From NCBI RefSeq assembly GCF_009764265.1, contig NZ_RWIR01000089.1, positions 45,630-109,629 of the forward strand: DNA of 64,000 nt, given 5' to 3'. This document shows positions 7,834-15,845 of the stretch, piece by piece. The stretch comes from Pseudomonas sp. PB101 (GTDB lineage Bacteria > Pseudomonadota > Gammaproteobacteria > Pseudomonadales > Pseudomonadaceae). How positions within the stretch are numbered: position 1 is the stretch's first letter; every line of letters starts with the position of its first letter. A program made the translations under genes and the position numbers. A model generated the notes under the pieces. The model was not told the origin of the DNA. It saw nothing but the letters and a program-made list of their open reading frames with translations, and ran no database searches.

Positions 7834-8856
7834 TTAAAGCGCCAAAGGTGCTCGCTCGCACAATGTACTCAACGCCCGCGCCCAATGCGCGTCATCGTTG
7901 AGGCACGGCACCAGCACCAGGTCCTCTCCCCCCGCTTCGCGGAACTGTTCCTTGCCGCGATCACCGATCTCTTCCAGGGTCTCGATGCAATCGGCAACGA
8001 ACGCCGGGCACATCACCAGAATCTTTTTCACCCCACTTTTGGCCAACTCATCGAGGCGCGCCTCGGTGTAGGGTTCGATCCATTTGGCGCGCCCCAGGCG
8101 CGACTGGAACGACACCGACCACCTGTCCTCCGGCAACCCCAAACGCTTGGCGACCTCTGCCGCCGTACGCAGGCATTGGCCGCGATAACAGGTGGCGACC
8201 ACCTCGGGTGGCGCTCCGGCGCAGCAATCACCGCCGCCCTCGAAGCTGTGCCCGGGGTTGAGCTTCTTCAGATGCCGTTCCGGCAAGCCATGAAAACTCA
8301 TCAGCAGGTGATCGAAGTCCTGCTGCAAATGCGGCCGGGTCGTGGCCGCCAGCGCATCAAGGTACTCGGGTTGATCGTAGAACGGCTGGAGCACCGACAA
8401 CTGCACGTTGAGGTTTTTCTCGCGCACCACGCGCCTGGCCTCTTCGATGACCGTAGTCGTGGTGCTGTCGGCGAACTGAGGATAGAGCGGCGCCAGGGTG
8501 ATTCGCCTGTGCCCCGCCGCAACCATCCGAACCAGCGTGGATTCAATCGACGGCTCGCCATAACGCATCGCCAGTTCGACCGGGCCGTGCTGCCATTGGC
8601 TGCTCATCGCTTGTTGCAGGCGGCGGCTGAGCACCACCAGCGGCGAACCCTCGTCCCACCAGATCGAGGCATAGGCATGGGCCGATTGCTCGGGACGCTT
8701 GATCAGGATCAGCGACACCAGCAAGCGTCGAACCGGCCATGGCAGGTCGATCACATACGGGTCCATCAGAAATTGATTGAGGTAGCTGCGCACATCCGCC
8801 ACCGAGGTGGAGGCAGGTGAACCCAGGTTGACCAGAAGCAACGCGTGATCGGTCAT
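7834..8856 (-). CDS. hemH: Ferrochelatase
   Basis: A 340-residue enzyme that inserts Fe2+ into protoporphyrin IX, the last haem step. It starts MTDHALLLVNLGSPAS; the catalytic histidine region is DHLLMSFHGLPERH, and the metal/porphyrin region includes WIEPYTEARLDELAKSGVKK and CPAFVADCIETLEEI. I start at 8856; the frame extends to 8904 but into the upstream gene. It lies 13 bases downstream of the TIGR01777-type gene and is probably co-transcribed with it from the TGTACA-marked promoter near 9900. Confidence 0.94.
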   Translation of the reverse strand: MTDHALLLVNLGSPASTSVADVRSYLNQFLMDPYVIDLPWPVRRLLVSLILIKRPEQSAHAYASIWWDEGSPLVVLSRRLQQAMSSQWQHGPVELAMRYGEPSIESTLVRMVAAGHRRITLAPLYPQFADSTTTTVIEEARRVVREKNLNVQLSVLQPFYDQPEYLDALAATTRPHLQQDFDHLLMSFHGLPERHLKKLNPGHSFEGGGDCCAGAPPEVVATCYRGQCLRTAAEVAKRLGLPEDRWSVSFQSRLGRAKWIEPYTEARLDELAKSGVKKILVMCPAFVADCIETLEEIGDRGKEQFREAGGEDLVLVPCLNDDAHWARALSTLCERAPLAL

Positions 8857-8869
8857 GCAACGTCCTATT

Positions 8870-9772
8870 TCAAAGGCGACCGGACAGATCGTCCAGAGCC
8901 GCACGCAAATCCGTGAACTTAAAAGTGAAACCGGCCTGTAACAAACGCACCGGAGTCGCCCGCTGGCCGCCCAGCAACAACAGTGACAACTCGCCCAGCC
9001 CCACCTTCAATGCGAAGGCCGGCATCGGCATGAACGCCGGGCGATGCAGCACGCTGCCCAGCGTCTTGGCAAACTCGCGGTTGCGCACCGGTTTGGGCGC
9101 GCACGCATTATAGGGACCGCTGGACTCGTTGCGATGCAGAAGAAAATCAATCAGGGCGATTTGATCGTCGATATGAATCCACGGCATCCACTGCCGGCCG
9201 TTGCCGATCGGCCCTCCCAGGCCCAGTTTGAACGGCAGCAACAGCCGCGACAAAAAGCCGCCTTCCGCCGACAGCACCAAGCCGGTGCGGATGAGGATGA
9301 CGCGAATGCCCAGTGCTTCAGCCCGCTGTGCAGTCTCTTCCCAGGCGATGCATAACTGGCTGGCGAAATCATCGATGACCGGTGGTGACTCTTCGGTCAA
9401 CTCACGTTCGCCGCCGTCGCCATACCAACCGACGGCCGAACCGGAAATCAACACCCGTGGTTTCTGCTCGCGACTTTCGAGCCACGCCAGCAGGGTTTCA
9501 GTCAGCGTGATCCGGCTGCTCCACAACAAGGCTTTACGCTTGTGCGTCCACGGCCGATCGGCAATCGGTGCTCCGGCAAGATTGACGATGGCATCCACCG
9601 GCTCCTGCCCCAGATCCTCCAGCCGGGCAATTCCACGCACCTGGGCACCACATGTTTTCGCGACTTTTTCAGGCTGGCGACTCCAGACTGTCAGGCGATA
9701 TCCCTGCCCCGACCAGTGCCGGCAAAGCTGACGTCCTATCAAACCAGTACCGCCGGTCAGCAATATGTGCAT
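8870..9772 (-). CDS. TIGR01777-family SDR oxidoreductase / epimerase-like protein
   Basis: A 300-residue extended short-chain dehydrogenase fold. The nucleotide-binding N-terminus MHILLTGGTGLIGRQLC (GGTGLIG) is followed by VDAIVNLAGAPIADRPWT and the SGSAVGWYGDGGERELTEES block typical of the YfcH/TIGR01777 family. The substrate is unknown. The C-terminal extension ending FTFKFTDLRAALDDL is also family-typical. It is first in a probable two-gene unit with hemH and divergent from the renalase-like gene. Confidence 0.87.
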   Translation of the reverse strand: MHILLTGGTGLIGRQLCRHWSGQGYRLTVWSRQPEKVAKTCGAQVRGIARLEDLGQEPVDAIVNLAGAPIADRPWTHKRKALLWSSRITLTETLLAWLESREQKPRVLISGSAVGWYGDGGERELTEESPPVIDDFASQLCIAWEETAQRAEALGIRVILIRTGLVLSAEGGFLSRLLLPFKLGLGGPIGNGRQWMPWIHIDDQIALIDFLLHRNESSGPYNACAPKPVRNREFAKTLGSVLHRPAFMPMPAFALKVGLGELSLLLLGGQRATPVRLLQAGFTFKFTDLRAALDDLSGRL

Positions 9773-9895
9773 GACTTCTTCCTCGCGTGGCGTTTTACCC
9801 TGTCCATTAGTCTATTTTTATAAGCAGGGATCTTTGGTATCGAGCAGGCTCTATGTTTAACAATAGGCCAAGCTGTCAGATCGAGAACGCTAAAA

Positions 9896-9948
9896 GTTAT
9901 ACCAAAAAACAATATTGTACAGGTTTGAACCCCGGCGTAGTCTGTACA
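9896..9948. promoter_or_regulatory. Divergent promoter region with two TGTACA operator-like sites
   Basis: On the minus strand TGGTATAAC (9896-9904) is an extended -10 box for the TIGR01777/hemH unit. A TGTACA palindrome (9916-9921) would lie at about -27 to -32 of it. A second TGTACA (9943-9948) is 27 bases on, just ahead of the renalase-like gene. The same palindrome recurs in front of the YbgA/MerR/photolyase operon. Binding by the adjacent MerR-type regulator is inference. Confidence 0.5.
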
Positions 9949-9968
9949 GAAAGGTAAACGAGGCCCCT

Positions 9969-10955
9969 ATGACTGTACCTATCGCAATCATCGGCACCGG
10001 CATCGCCGGACTCTCCGCCGCCCAGGCCCTGACCGACCTCGGGCACGTGGTTCAACTTTTCGATAAAAGCCGTGGCAGCGGCGGTCGCATGTCGAGCAAA
10101 CGCAGCGATGCGGGGGCTCTGGACATGGGCGCGCAATATTTCACCGCCCGCGACCGCCGCTTTGTCACCGAAGTCCAGCGCTGGCAGGCCAGAGGCTGGG
10201 TCGCCGAGTGGACGCCGCAGCTGTACACCTACCATGGCGGCCAGCTCAACCTGTCGCCGGACGAGCAGACCCGCTGGGTCGGCACGCCCCGCATGAGCGC
10301 CATTACCCGCGCCTTGCTCGGTGACCTTGAAGTGCATTTCGCCTGCCGGATCACCGAGGTCTATCGCGGTGAGGAACACTGGCATCTGCAGGACGCCGAG
10401 GGTTTCACCCACGGGCCGTTCAGCCACGTGGTCATCGCCACGCCGGCCCCACAGGCCACGGCGTTGCTGGCATCGGCGCCGAAACTCGCCGGCGCCGCCG
10501 CCGGAGTGAAAATGGACCCGACCTGGGCCATCGCCCTGGCCTTCGAAACGCCGCTGGAAACCCCCATGGAAGGCTGCTTCGTGCAGGACAGCCCACTCGA
10601 CTGGCTGGCCCGCAACCGCAGCAAACCCGGGCGCGACAACACCCTCGATACCTGGGTGCTGCACGCCACCAGCGCCTGGAGCCGCCAGCACATCGACTTG
10701 TCCAAGGAAGCGGTGATCGAACAGTTGCACGGCGCCTTCGCCGAGCTGTTGCACGATTCCATGCCCGCCCCCACCTTCAGCCTCGCCCACCGCTGGCTCT
10801 ACGCTCGCCCCGCCAGCAGTCACGAATGGGGCACCCTGGCCGATGCCGACCTGGGGTTGTACGCCTGTGGTGACTGGTGCCTGTCCGGACGCGTCGAAGG
10901 GGCCTGGCTCAGCGGTCAGGAAGCCGCTCGTCGCTTGCATGAACACCTGCAGTAA
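9969..10955 (+). CDS. Renalase-like FAD-dependent oxidoreductase
   Basis: A 328-residue flavoprotein with the Rossmann FAD motif AIIGTGIAGLSAAQAL, then LFDKSRGSGGRM, GALDMGAQYFTARD, and a C-terminal YACGDWCLSGRVEGAW. The SLAHRWLYARP segment and overall sequence closely resemble the bacterial renalase characterised from P. syringae pv. phaseolicola. That enzyme oxidises off-isomers of dihydronicotinamide nucleotides back to NAD(P)+ with release of hydrogen peroxide. The start at 9969 is set by the FAD motif. Its place in a photolyase cluster suggests a repair or housekeeping role under light stress (inference). Confidence 0.85.
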   Translation: MTVPIAIIGTGIAGLSAAQALTDLGHVVQLFDKSRGSGGRMSSKRSDAGALDMGAQYFTARDRRFVTEVQRWQARGWVAEWTPQLYTYHGGQLNLSPDEQTRWVGTPRMSAITRALLGDLEVHFACRITEVYRGEEHWHLQDAEGFTHGPFSHVVIATPAPQATALLASAPKLAGAAAGVKMDPTWAIALAFETPLETPMEGCFVQDSPLDWLARNRSKPGRDNTLDTWVLHATSAWSRQHIDLSKEAVIEQLHGAFAELLHDSMPAPTFSLAHRWLYARPASSHEWGTLADADLGLYACGDWCLSGRVEGAWLSGQEAARRLHEHLQ

Positions 10956-11025
10956 AGGCATCGACCCGAGCAAATCGCTGCTGTCGCCATGGACAGCAGC
11001 CCGCCGAAAAACCTATACATAAAAT

Positions 11026-11053
11026 TTGACTTGTACAACTTCGAATCTATGAT
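11026..11053 (+). promoter_or_regulatory. Promoter of the YbgA-MerR-photolyase operon with TGTACA in the spacer
   Basis: TTGACT (11026-11031), a 16-base spacer and TATGAT (11048-11053) form a good sigma-70 promoter. TTGTACAA (11031-11038) lies inside the spacer, overlapping the edge of the -35 box. Two more copies, TTGTACAA at 11063-11070 and TTGTACA at 11081-11087, follow in the start region. The layout is that of a repressed promoter. The obvious candidate repressor is the MerR-type product encoded within the operon. Confidence 0.65.
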
Positions 11054-11109
11054 GAAGTTATCTTGTACAAACCAGACGGCTTGTACAGGTCCAGATTCGA
11101 GGTGTTCCG

Positions 11110-12069
11110 ATGCTCCACTCTCCCGCCAAACCGAAAATAGCCATCAGCGCCTGCCTGATGGGTCTCGACGTGCGTTACAACGGCGGGCACAAGGAATCGC
11201 GGTTGTGCAGCCGCACCCTCACTGACTACTTCGACTTCATCCCGGTCTGCCCTGAAGTGGCCATCGGCCTTGGCGTGCCCCGCCAACCGATTCGGCTGGT
11301 GGGCAGCGCGGATCAACCCGAAGCCGTGGGCACCCTCGATCACAGCCTTAACGTGACACAACAACTGAACACCTACGGCCGGGACATGGCAGCACAGTTG
11401 GGGGATATCTGCGGCTACATCTTCATGCAAAATTCCCCGTCCTGCGGCCTGGAGCGGGTCAAGGTCTACCACACCAACGGCACACGAGCGGACAGAGACG
11501 GGCGCGGCATCTACGCCCGGGCCTTCTGCCTGCTGCACCCGGACTTGCCGGTGGAGGAAGACGGCCGGCTCAACGATCCGGTGCTGCGGGAAAATTTCCT
11601 CACCCGTGTGTTCGCCTACAGCGCCTGGCAGCAACTGCGCCAGGCGGGCATGACCCGGCGCGGTCTCACGGACTTTCACTCGCGCTACAAATACCTGCTG
11701 ATGGCCCACAACCCGGTGCAGTACAAAACCCTGGGCAACCTGCTGGGCAACATGGGCAAAACCGATCCGCAGGAACTGGGCCCCCGCTACTTCAGCGAAC
11801 TGATGGCGGCGCTGAAAAAGTGCGCCACCCGCGGCACCCACACCAATGTCCTGCACCACCTCAGTGGCTACCTGAAACAGGCCATCAGCGGCGAAGACAA
11901 ACAGGAAATGCAACAGGTGATCAGCCAGTACCGCCGGGGCATCGTCCCGCTGGTGGTGCCGCTGACACTGCTCAAGCATCACTTGCGCCAACACCCCGAT
12001 CCGTACATCGCACAGCAGGTCTACCTGCAGCCGCACCCGGAAAACCTCAGCCTGCGAAACGCTATCTAA
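11110..12069 (+). CDS. YbgA-family protein (DUF523 + DUF1722)
   Basis: A 319-residue protein with an N-terminal DUF523 domain (ISACLMGLDVRYNGGHK; later FMQNSPSCGLERVK, with cysteines likely binding metal) and a C-terminal DUF1722 domain (YKYLLMAHNPVQYKTLGNLLG to the end). E. coli YbgA, next to phr there too, is the DUF1722 half. The biochemical role is not known. Its stop codon overlaps the start of the MerR-type gene (TAATG), so translation is coupled. Confidence 0.88.
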   Translation: MLHSPAKPKIAISACLMGLDVRYNGGHKESRLCSRTLTDYFDFIPVCPEVAIGLGVPRQPIRLVGSADQPEAVGTLDHSLNVTQQLNTYGRDMAAQLGDICGYIFMQNSPSCGLERVKVYHTNGTRADRDGRGIYARAFCLLHPDLPVEEDGRLNDPVLRENFLTRVFAYSAWQQLRQAGMTRRGLTDFHSRYKYLLMAHNPVQYKTLGNLLGNMGKTDPQELGPRYFSELMAALKKCATRGTHTNVLHHLSGYLKQAISGEDKQEMQQVISQYRRGIVPLVVPLTLLKHHLRQHPDPYIAQQVYLQPHPENLSLRNAI

Positions 12070-13010
12070 TGAAAAATGCACTCGACACCAGCGCCCGCGA
12101 AGATCTCGGCGACGACTTTAAAAAGGCGCTGGAGGAAGGCTGGCTGCCGATCCGCGAAGTGGCGCGGCAAACCGGGGTCAATGCCGTGACCTTGCGCGCC
12201 TGGGAGCGGCGCTACGGTCTGATCGTGCCGCATCGCACACCCAAGGGGCATCGGTTGTTCTCTGCCGAGCATGTAGAGCGCATCCAGACCATCCTCACCT
12301 GGCTCAACCGGGGCGTTGCCGTCAGCCAGGTCAAGCAATTGCTCGACACGCCGCAAGCCTTCAGCGATTGCGTCGACAACGATTGGCACGCCTTGCTGCA
12401 GACATTGCTGCAGGCGGTGAGCGGATTGCAGGAGCGCACCCTGGATGACAACGTCAATCAGGCGATGGCGTTGTATCCGCCGCGAACCCTGTGCGAGCAA
12501 TTGCTGATGCCCTTGCTGGCCGCTCAGGAACAACGCTGGCAAGGCCAGTTCGGTGCACAGATGGAGCGCGTGTTTTTTTGTGCCTGGCTGCGCAGCAAAT
12601 TCGGCGCACGCATCTACCATAACAATCGTCAGTTGCGCACCGCGCCGCTGCTGTTGATCAACCACTCGGACTTGCCCGTGGAACCGCATCTGTGGCTCAC
12701 GGCCTGGCTGATCAGCAGCACCGATTGCCCGGTGGAAGTCTTCGACGGGCCGCTGCCTGTGGGTGAACTGGCATTGGCGGTCGAGCTGCTGCGACCCCGC
12801 GCTGTTTTGCTGTACTCCAGCAAGGCCATGAACCTGGCGCAACTGCCGAAACTTTTCAAAGGCGTCGGTTGCCCAAAAATGATTGCCGGACCAACGGTGT
12901 GCATCCACCACGCCGAGTTGTCCGTAAGCACTACCCAGATCGCTGATTTGTACCTGGCCGCCGATCCATTGTCGGCACACCAGGCACTCGTTCAGCGAGG
13001 GCTGATTTAA
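12069..13010 (+). CDS. MerR-family regulator, LitR/CarH-like without obvious B12 motif
   Basis: A 313-residue protein. The MerR winged helix is at about residues 24-60 (REVARQTGVNAVTLRAWERR then YGL and TPKGHRLF). A helical domain follows, and the C-terminal half resembles the cobalamin-binding fold of CarH/LitR. I do not see the DxHxxG cobalamin-ligand motif, which fits the class II LitR (PplR) proteins that P. putida uses for light responses beside photolyase. The likely targets are the TGTACA sites at 9916, 9943, 11032, 11064 and 11082 (inference). Photolyase follows immediately. Confidence 0.82.
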   Translation: MKNALDTSAREDLGDDFKKALEEGWLPIREVARQTGVNAVTLRAWERRYGLIVPHRTPKGHRLFSAEHVERIQTILTWLNRGVAVSQVKQLLDTPQAFSDCVDNDWHALLQTLLQAVSGLQERTLDDNVNQAMALYPPRTLCEQLLMPLLAAQEQRWQGQFGAQMERVFFCAWLRSKFGARIYHNNRQLRTAPLLLINHSDLPVEPHLWLTAWLISSTDCPVEVFDGPLPVGELALAVELLRPRAVLLYSSKAMNLAQLPKLFKGVGCPKMIAGPTVCIHHAELSVSTTQIADLYLAADPLSAHQALVQRGLI

Positions 13011-13031
13011 ATGAATCGCGTGGATACCAAA

Positions 13032-14489
13032 ATGCAATTGATCTGGCTGCGCAGCGACTTGCGTCTACATGACAACACCGCCCTCTCGGCTGCTGCGGCT
13101 CGCGGCCCGTGCGTGGCGGTTTATCTGCTGAGCCCGGAACAATGGCTGGAACACGACGACGCGCCCTGCAAAGTGGACTTCTGGCTGCGTAACCTGCGCG
13201 AATTGAGCCACGAACTGGGTCAATTGAACATTCCGCTGCTGATCCGCCGGGCACCGCGCTGGGATGACGCGCCAGGCGTATTGCTGGACCTGTGCCGACA
13301 GCTGCAAGTCGAGGCGCTGTACCTTAACGATGAGTACGGCATCCATGAATCCCGTCGCGATGCAGCGGTCACCCGGACGCTCGGGGCCGAAGGCATCGAG
13401 GTTCGCCGCTACCTCGATCAACTGCTGTTCAGGCCCGGGAGCGTGCTGACCCGCACCGGCACTTACTTTCAGGTCTTCAGCCAGTTTCGCAAGGTCTGCT
13501 ACGAACGACTGCATCACTCGCTGCCCGGCCTGGTCCGTGCGCCGCACAAACAAGCGCCACTGAACATTGCCAGCGATGCGATCCCCACGAGTATCGAGGG
13601 GTTCGCATCGCCCGCCGACAGCTTGCGCGCCCTATGGCCGGCGGGCGAAACCGAAGCCCGGTATCGTCTCGAGCGTTTTGCCGATGCGCAGATCGAGCAC
13701 TATCAAAGCGAACGCGATTTCCCGGCGAAACCCGGCACCAGTGTGCTTTCGGCCTATCTCGCCGCCGGGGTGATTTCCCCGCGTCAATGCCTGCACGCCG
13801 CCTTGAACAGCAATCAGGGTGAATTCGAAAGCGGCAACTCCGGCGCCGTCACCTGGATCAACGAACTGCTGTGGCGCGAGTTCTACAAACACATCCTGGT
13901 GGGCTACCCACGGGTGTCCCGGCACCGCGCATTTCGCCCGGAAACCGAAGCGCTGGCCTGGCGCGATGCCCCCGCAGAACTGGCCGCCTGGCAACAGGCG
14001 CGCACCGGTTTGCCGATCATCGACGCCGCCATGCGTCAACTCTTGGCTACCGGCTGGATGCACAATCGCCTGCGCATGGTGGTGGCGATGTTCCTGACCA
14101 AGAACCTGCTGATCGACTGGCGCGAAGGCGAACGTTTTTTCATGCGCCACCTGATCGATGGCGATCTGGCGGCGAATAACGGTGGCTGGCAATGGAGCTC
14201 CTCCACCGGCACCGACTCGGCGCCCTACTTCCGGATTTTCAACCCGTTGAGCCAGTCGGAAAAATTCGACCCCGAAGGCCTGTTCATCAAGCAATGGCTG
14301 CCGGAACTGGCCAGGCTGAACAAAAAAGAGGTGCACAACCCCGCCAACCTCGGCGGCCTTTTCGGTGTTGTGGATTACCCGTCACCGATCGTCGACCTGA
14401 GTGCTTCGCGTACACGCGCCTTGACCGCATTCAAGAATCTGCCATCACGGCGACTGCCTGACGAACCGGCCGGGAGTGCCTATGAATAG
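13032..14489 (+). CDS. phrB: Deoxyribodipyrimidine photolyase
   Basis: A 485-residue light-driven DNA repair enzyme that splits cyclobutane pyrimidine dimers. The N-terminal antenna domain starts MQLIWLRSDLRLHDNTAL. The C-terminal FAD domain has ELLWREFYKHI, TGWMHNRLRMVVAMFLTK and NNGGWQWSSSTGTDSAPYF. I start at 13032 because family members begin at this motif and GGA lies 7 bases upstream. An ATG at 13011, directly after the MerR stop, would add 7 residues and has a GAGGG about 10 bases upstream. It is translationally linked to the genes on both sides. Confidence 0.95.
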   Translation: MQLIWLRSDLRLHDNTALSAAAARGPCVAVYLLSPEQWLEHDDAPCKVDFWLRNLRELSHELGQLNIPLLIRRAPRWDDAPGVLLDLCRQLQVEALYLNDEYGIHESRRDAAVTRTLGAEGIEVRRYLDQLLFRPGSVLTRTGTYFQVFSQFRKVCYERLHHSLPGLVRAPHKQAPLNIASDAIPTSIEGFASPADSLRALWPAGETEARYRLERFADAQIEHYQSERDFPAKPGTSVLSAYLAAGVISPRQCLHAALNSNQGEFESGNSGAVTWINELLWREFYKHILVGYPRVSRHRAFRPETEALAWRDAPAELAAWQQARTGLPIIDAAMRQLLATGWMHNRLRMVVAMFLTKNLLIDWREGERFFMRHLIDGDLAANNGGWQWSSSTGTDSAPYFRIFNPLSQSEKFDPEGLFIKQWLPELARLNKKEVHNPANLGGLFGVVDYPSPIVDLSASRTRALTAFKNLPSRRLPDEPAGSAYE

Positions 14490-14592
14490 TGTCCTGCAGC
14501 AACTGGCCCGGTGGGTCATGGCGCACGACAAAGATATCCTGCAACATTTCGCGGACCGGGCATTTGTCTGGCCAAAAAGGAGATTGGGATGA
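14482..14592 (+). CDS. Candidate 36-residue protein embedded between phrB and the SDR gene
   Basis: ATG at 14482 overlaps the end of phrB by 8 bases, and the TGA at 14590-14592 overlaps the SDR start (ATGA). The frame encodes MNSVLQQLARWVMAHDKDIL and continues to a basic end, PKRRLG. Overlap at both ends, as in translationally coupled operons, is the main support. I know no family. The upstream ribosome site is poor and chance occurrence cannot be excluded. A frame remnant of a larger lost gene is another possibility. Confidence 0.35.
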   Translation: MNSVLQQLARWVMAHDKDILQHFADRAFVWPKRRLG

Positions 14593-15371
14593 GTCGTACA
14601 CCCGCGCGACGATACTGGCTGACCGGCGCCGGTAGCGGCATCGGTGCCGCCATGGCCGAAGAAATCCTCAAAACCGGTGCGCACCTGGCCGTCAGTTCAC
14701 GCACGGTGGCACCACTGAACGACTTGTCGCTCCGTTATCCGGAACAGGTGATGGTGGTCGCCGGGGACCTGACCAACAGCCAGACCGTGCGCGAGATCGG
14801 CGAGCAGATCGCCGAGGACTGGGGCTCGCTGGACACCGTGATACTCAACGCCGGCACCAGCGAATATGTGGACCCCAAGCAGTTCGATACGTCGATTGTC
14901 GAGCATGTGTTGCGCACCAACCTGTTGGCCAGCAGCTATTGCATCGACGCCGCCCTGCCTTTGCTGCGTGCCGGCACTGCGCCGCATATGGTCGCCATGG
15001 CCAGCACGCTGACTTACCTGCCGCTGCCCAAGACAGAAGCCTTTGGCGCCTCGAGGACCGGGCTGCGTTATCTGTTCGAGTCCCTGCGCATCGACCTGGC
15101 TCCCGAAGGTATGGAAGTCACGGTGATCAGCCCAGGCTTTGTCGAAACGCCACCGATGGCAAAAGACGACTTCTCCATGCCGTTGAGCTGGCCGGTGGAG
15201 AAAGCCGCACGGTACATCTTCGAAAAACTCAAGGATCGCCCGCTGGAAATCGCGCTCCCGGCAGCCTTCATGGCCACCCTCTGGCCGCTCGCCAAACAGC
15301 CGGAACAAGTGAAACTGGAGATTGGCAAACCCATGGTGCGCAGCCAGCCACCGAGCAAGGATCAACTGTGA
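14589..15371 (+). CDS. SDR-family NAD(P)-dependent oxidoreductase
   Basis: A 260-residue classical short-chain dehydrogenase. The cofactor motif TGAGSGIGAAMAEEIL (TGxxxGIG) is at about residues 12-27, VILNAGTSEY gives the NAG motif, and ATVISPGFV-like VTVISPGFVETPPM follows. At the catalytic position the sequence reads FGASRTGLRYLFESL, where YxxxK is expected; the usual Tyr-Lys pair is not obvious there, so catalysis is uncertain. AAGGAGAT lies 5 bases before the ATG. It belongs to the photolyase operon. Substrate unknown. Confidence 0.82.
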   Translation: MSRTPARRYWLTGAGSGIGAAMAEEILKTGAHLAVSSRTVAPLNDLSLRYPEQVMVVAGDLTNSQTVREIGEQIAEDWGSLDTVILNAGTSEYVDPKQFDTSIVEHVLRTNLLASSYCIDAALPLLRAGTAPHMVAMASTLTYLPLPKTEAFGASRTGLRYLFESLRIDLAPEGMEVTVISPGFVETPPMAKDDFSMPLSWPVEKAARYIFEKLKDRPLEIALPAAFMATLWPLAKQPEQVKLEIGKPMVRSQPPSKDQL

Positions 15372-15451
15372 AAATCGTCATCATCGGCAGCGCCCTCCCG
15401 GACGCTCCGATACTTGAGCGTCCGTCCGACCTTTCACACAGCACCCGGTGA
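15368..15451 (+). pseudogene. Truncated 5' remnant of a flavoprotein (amine-oxidase type) gene
   Basis: GTG at 15368 overlaps the SDR stop (GTGA) and begins MKIVIIGSA, the start of an FAD-binding Rossmann protein. After about 8 codons the frame becomes unrelated sequence (LPDAPILERPSDL) and stops at 15449-15451. In related pseudomonads an FAD-dependent oxidoreductase gene starts at this place in the operon (recalled gene order). The simplest reading is a deletion that removed nearly all of it and any genes beyond, leaving the translational start. A hairpin GGACGCTC-8-GAGCGTCC follows the break. Confidence 0.6.
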
Positions 15452-15470
15452 CTGCCTTACACTGCGCGCC

Positions 15471-15776
15471 ATGAAAACCATCCCCCATACGCAAATCGCG
15501 GAGCCCGCGGTCACGTGCTCGACCTGCGCAGCCTGCTGCTGCCAGCTCGAAGTCATGTTGATCACCGACACGGGCGTGCCTGAACGGTTTATCGATACAG
15601 ATGACTGGGGCGGGGAAGTCATGCTGCGCCTGGACGACGGCTGGTGTGCCGCACTGGATCGCAACACGATGATGTGCACCATCTACGAAAAACGCCCGCT
15701 GATCTGCCGGGAGTTCGAGATGGGCGCACCGGAATGCATCGAAGAACGCCAGGGGATTTCGACGGCGTATCGCTAG
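15471..15776 (+). CDS. YkgJ-family cysteine cluster protein
   Basis: A 101-residue protein with the cysteine pattern CSTCAACCCQLEV near the N-terminus, then WCAALDRNTMMCTIYEKRP and LICREFEMGAPEC. This is the YkgJ/DUF family thought to bind zinc or an Fe-S cluster; the function is unknown. I take the ATG at 15471 because the cysteine motif follows the family spacing. The longer frame from 15414 overlaps the flavoprotein remnant. It is separated from the photolyase operon by the deletion scar. Confidence 0.85.
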   Translation: MKTIPHTQIAEPAVTCSTCAACCCQLEVMLITDTGVPERFIDTDDWGGEVMLRLDDGWCAALDRNTMMCTIYEKRPLICREFEMGAPECIEERQGISTAYR

Positions 15777-15796
15777 TTTGAAGTTGTCCCAATACC

Positions 15797-15828
15797 AATG
15801 TGGGAGCGAGCCTGCTCGCTCCCACATT
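15797..15828. repeat. Single REP hairpin
   Basis: AATGTGGGAGCGAG, a CCTG loop and its reverse complement make a perfect 14-bp hairpin. It lies between the convergent YkgJ and pagL genes, and is a solitary REP-like element. Confidence 0.75.
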
Positions 15829-15845
15829 TAGTACAGCGTTGAGTC

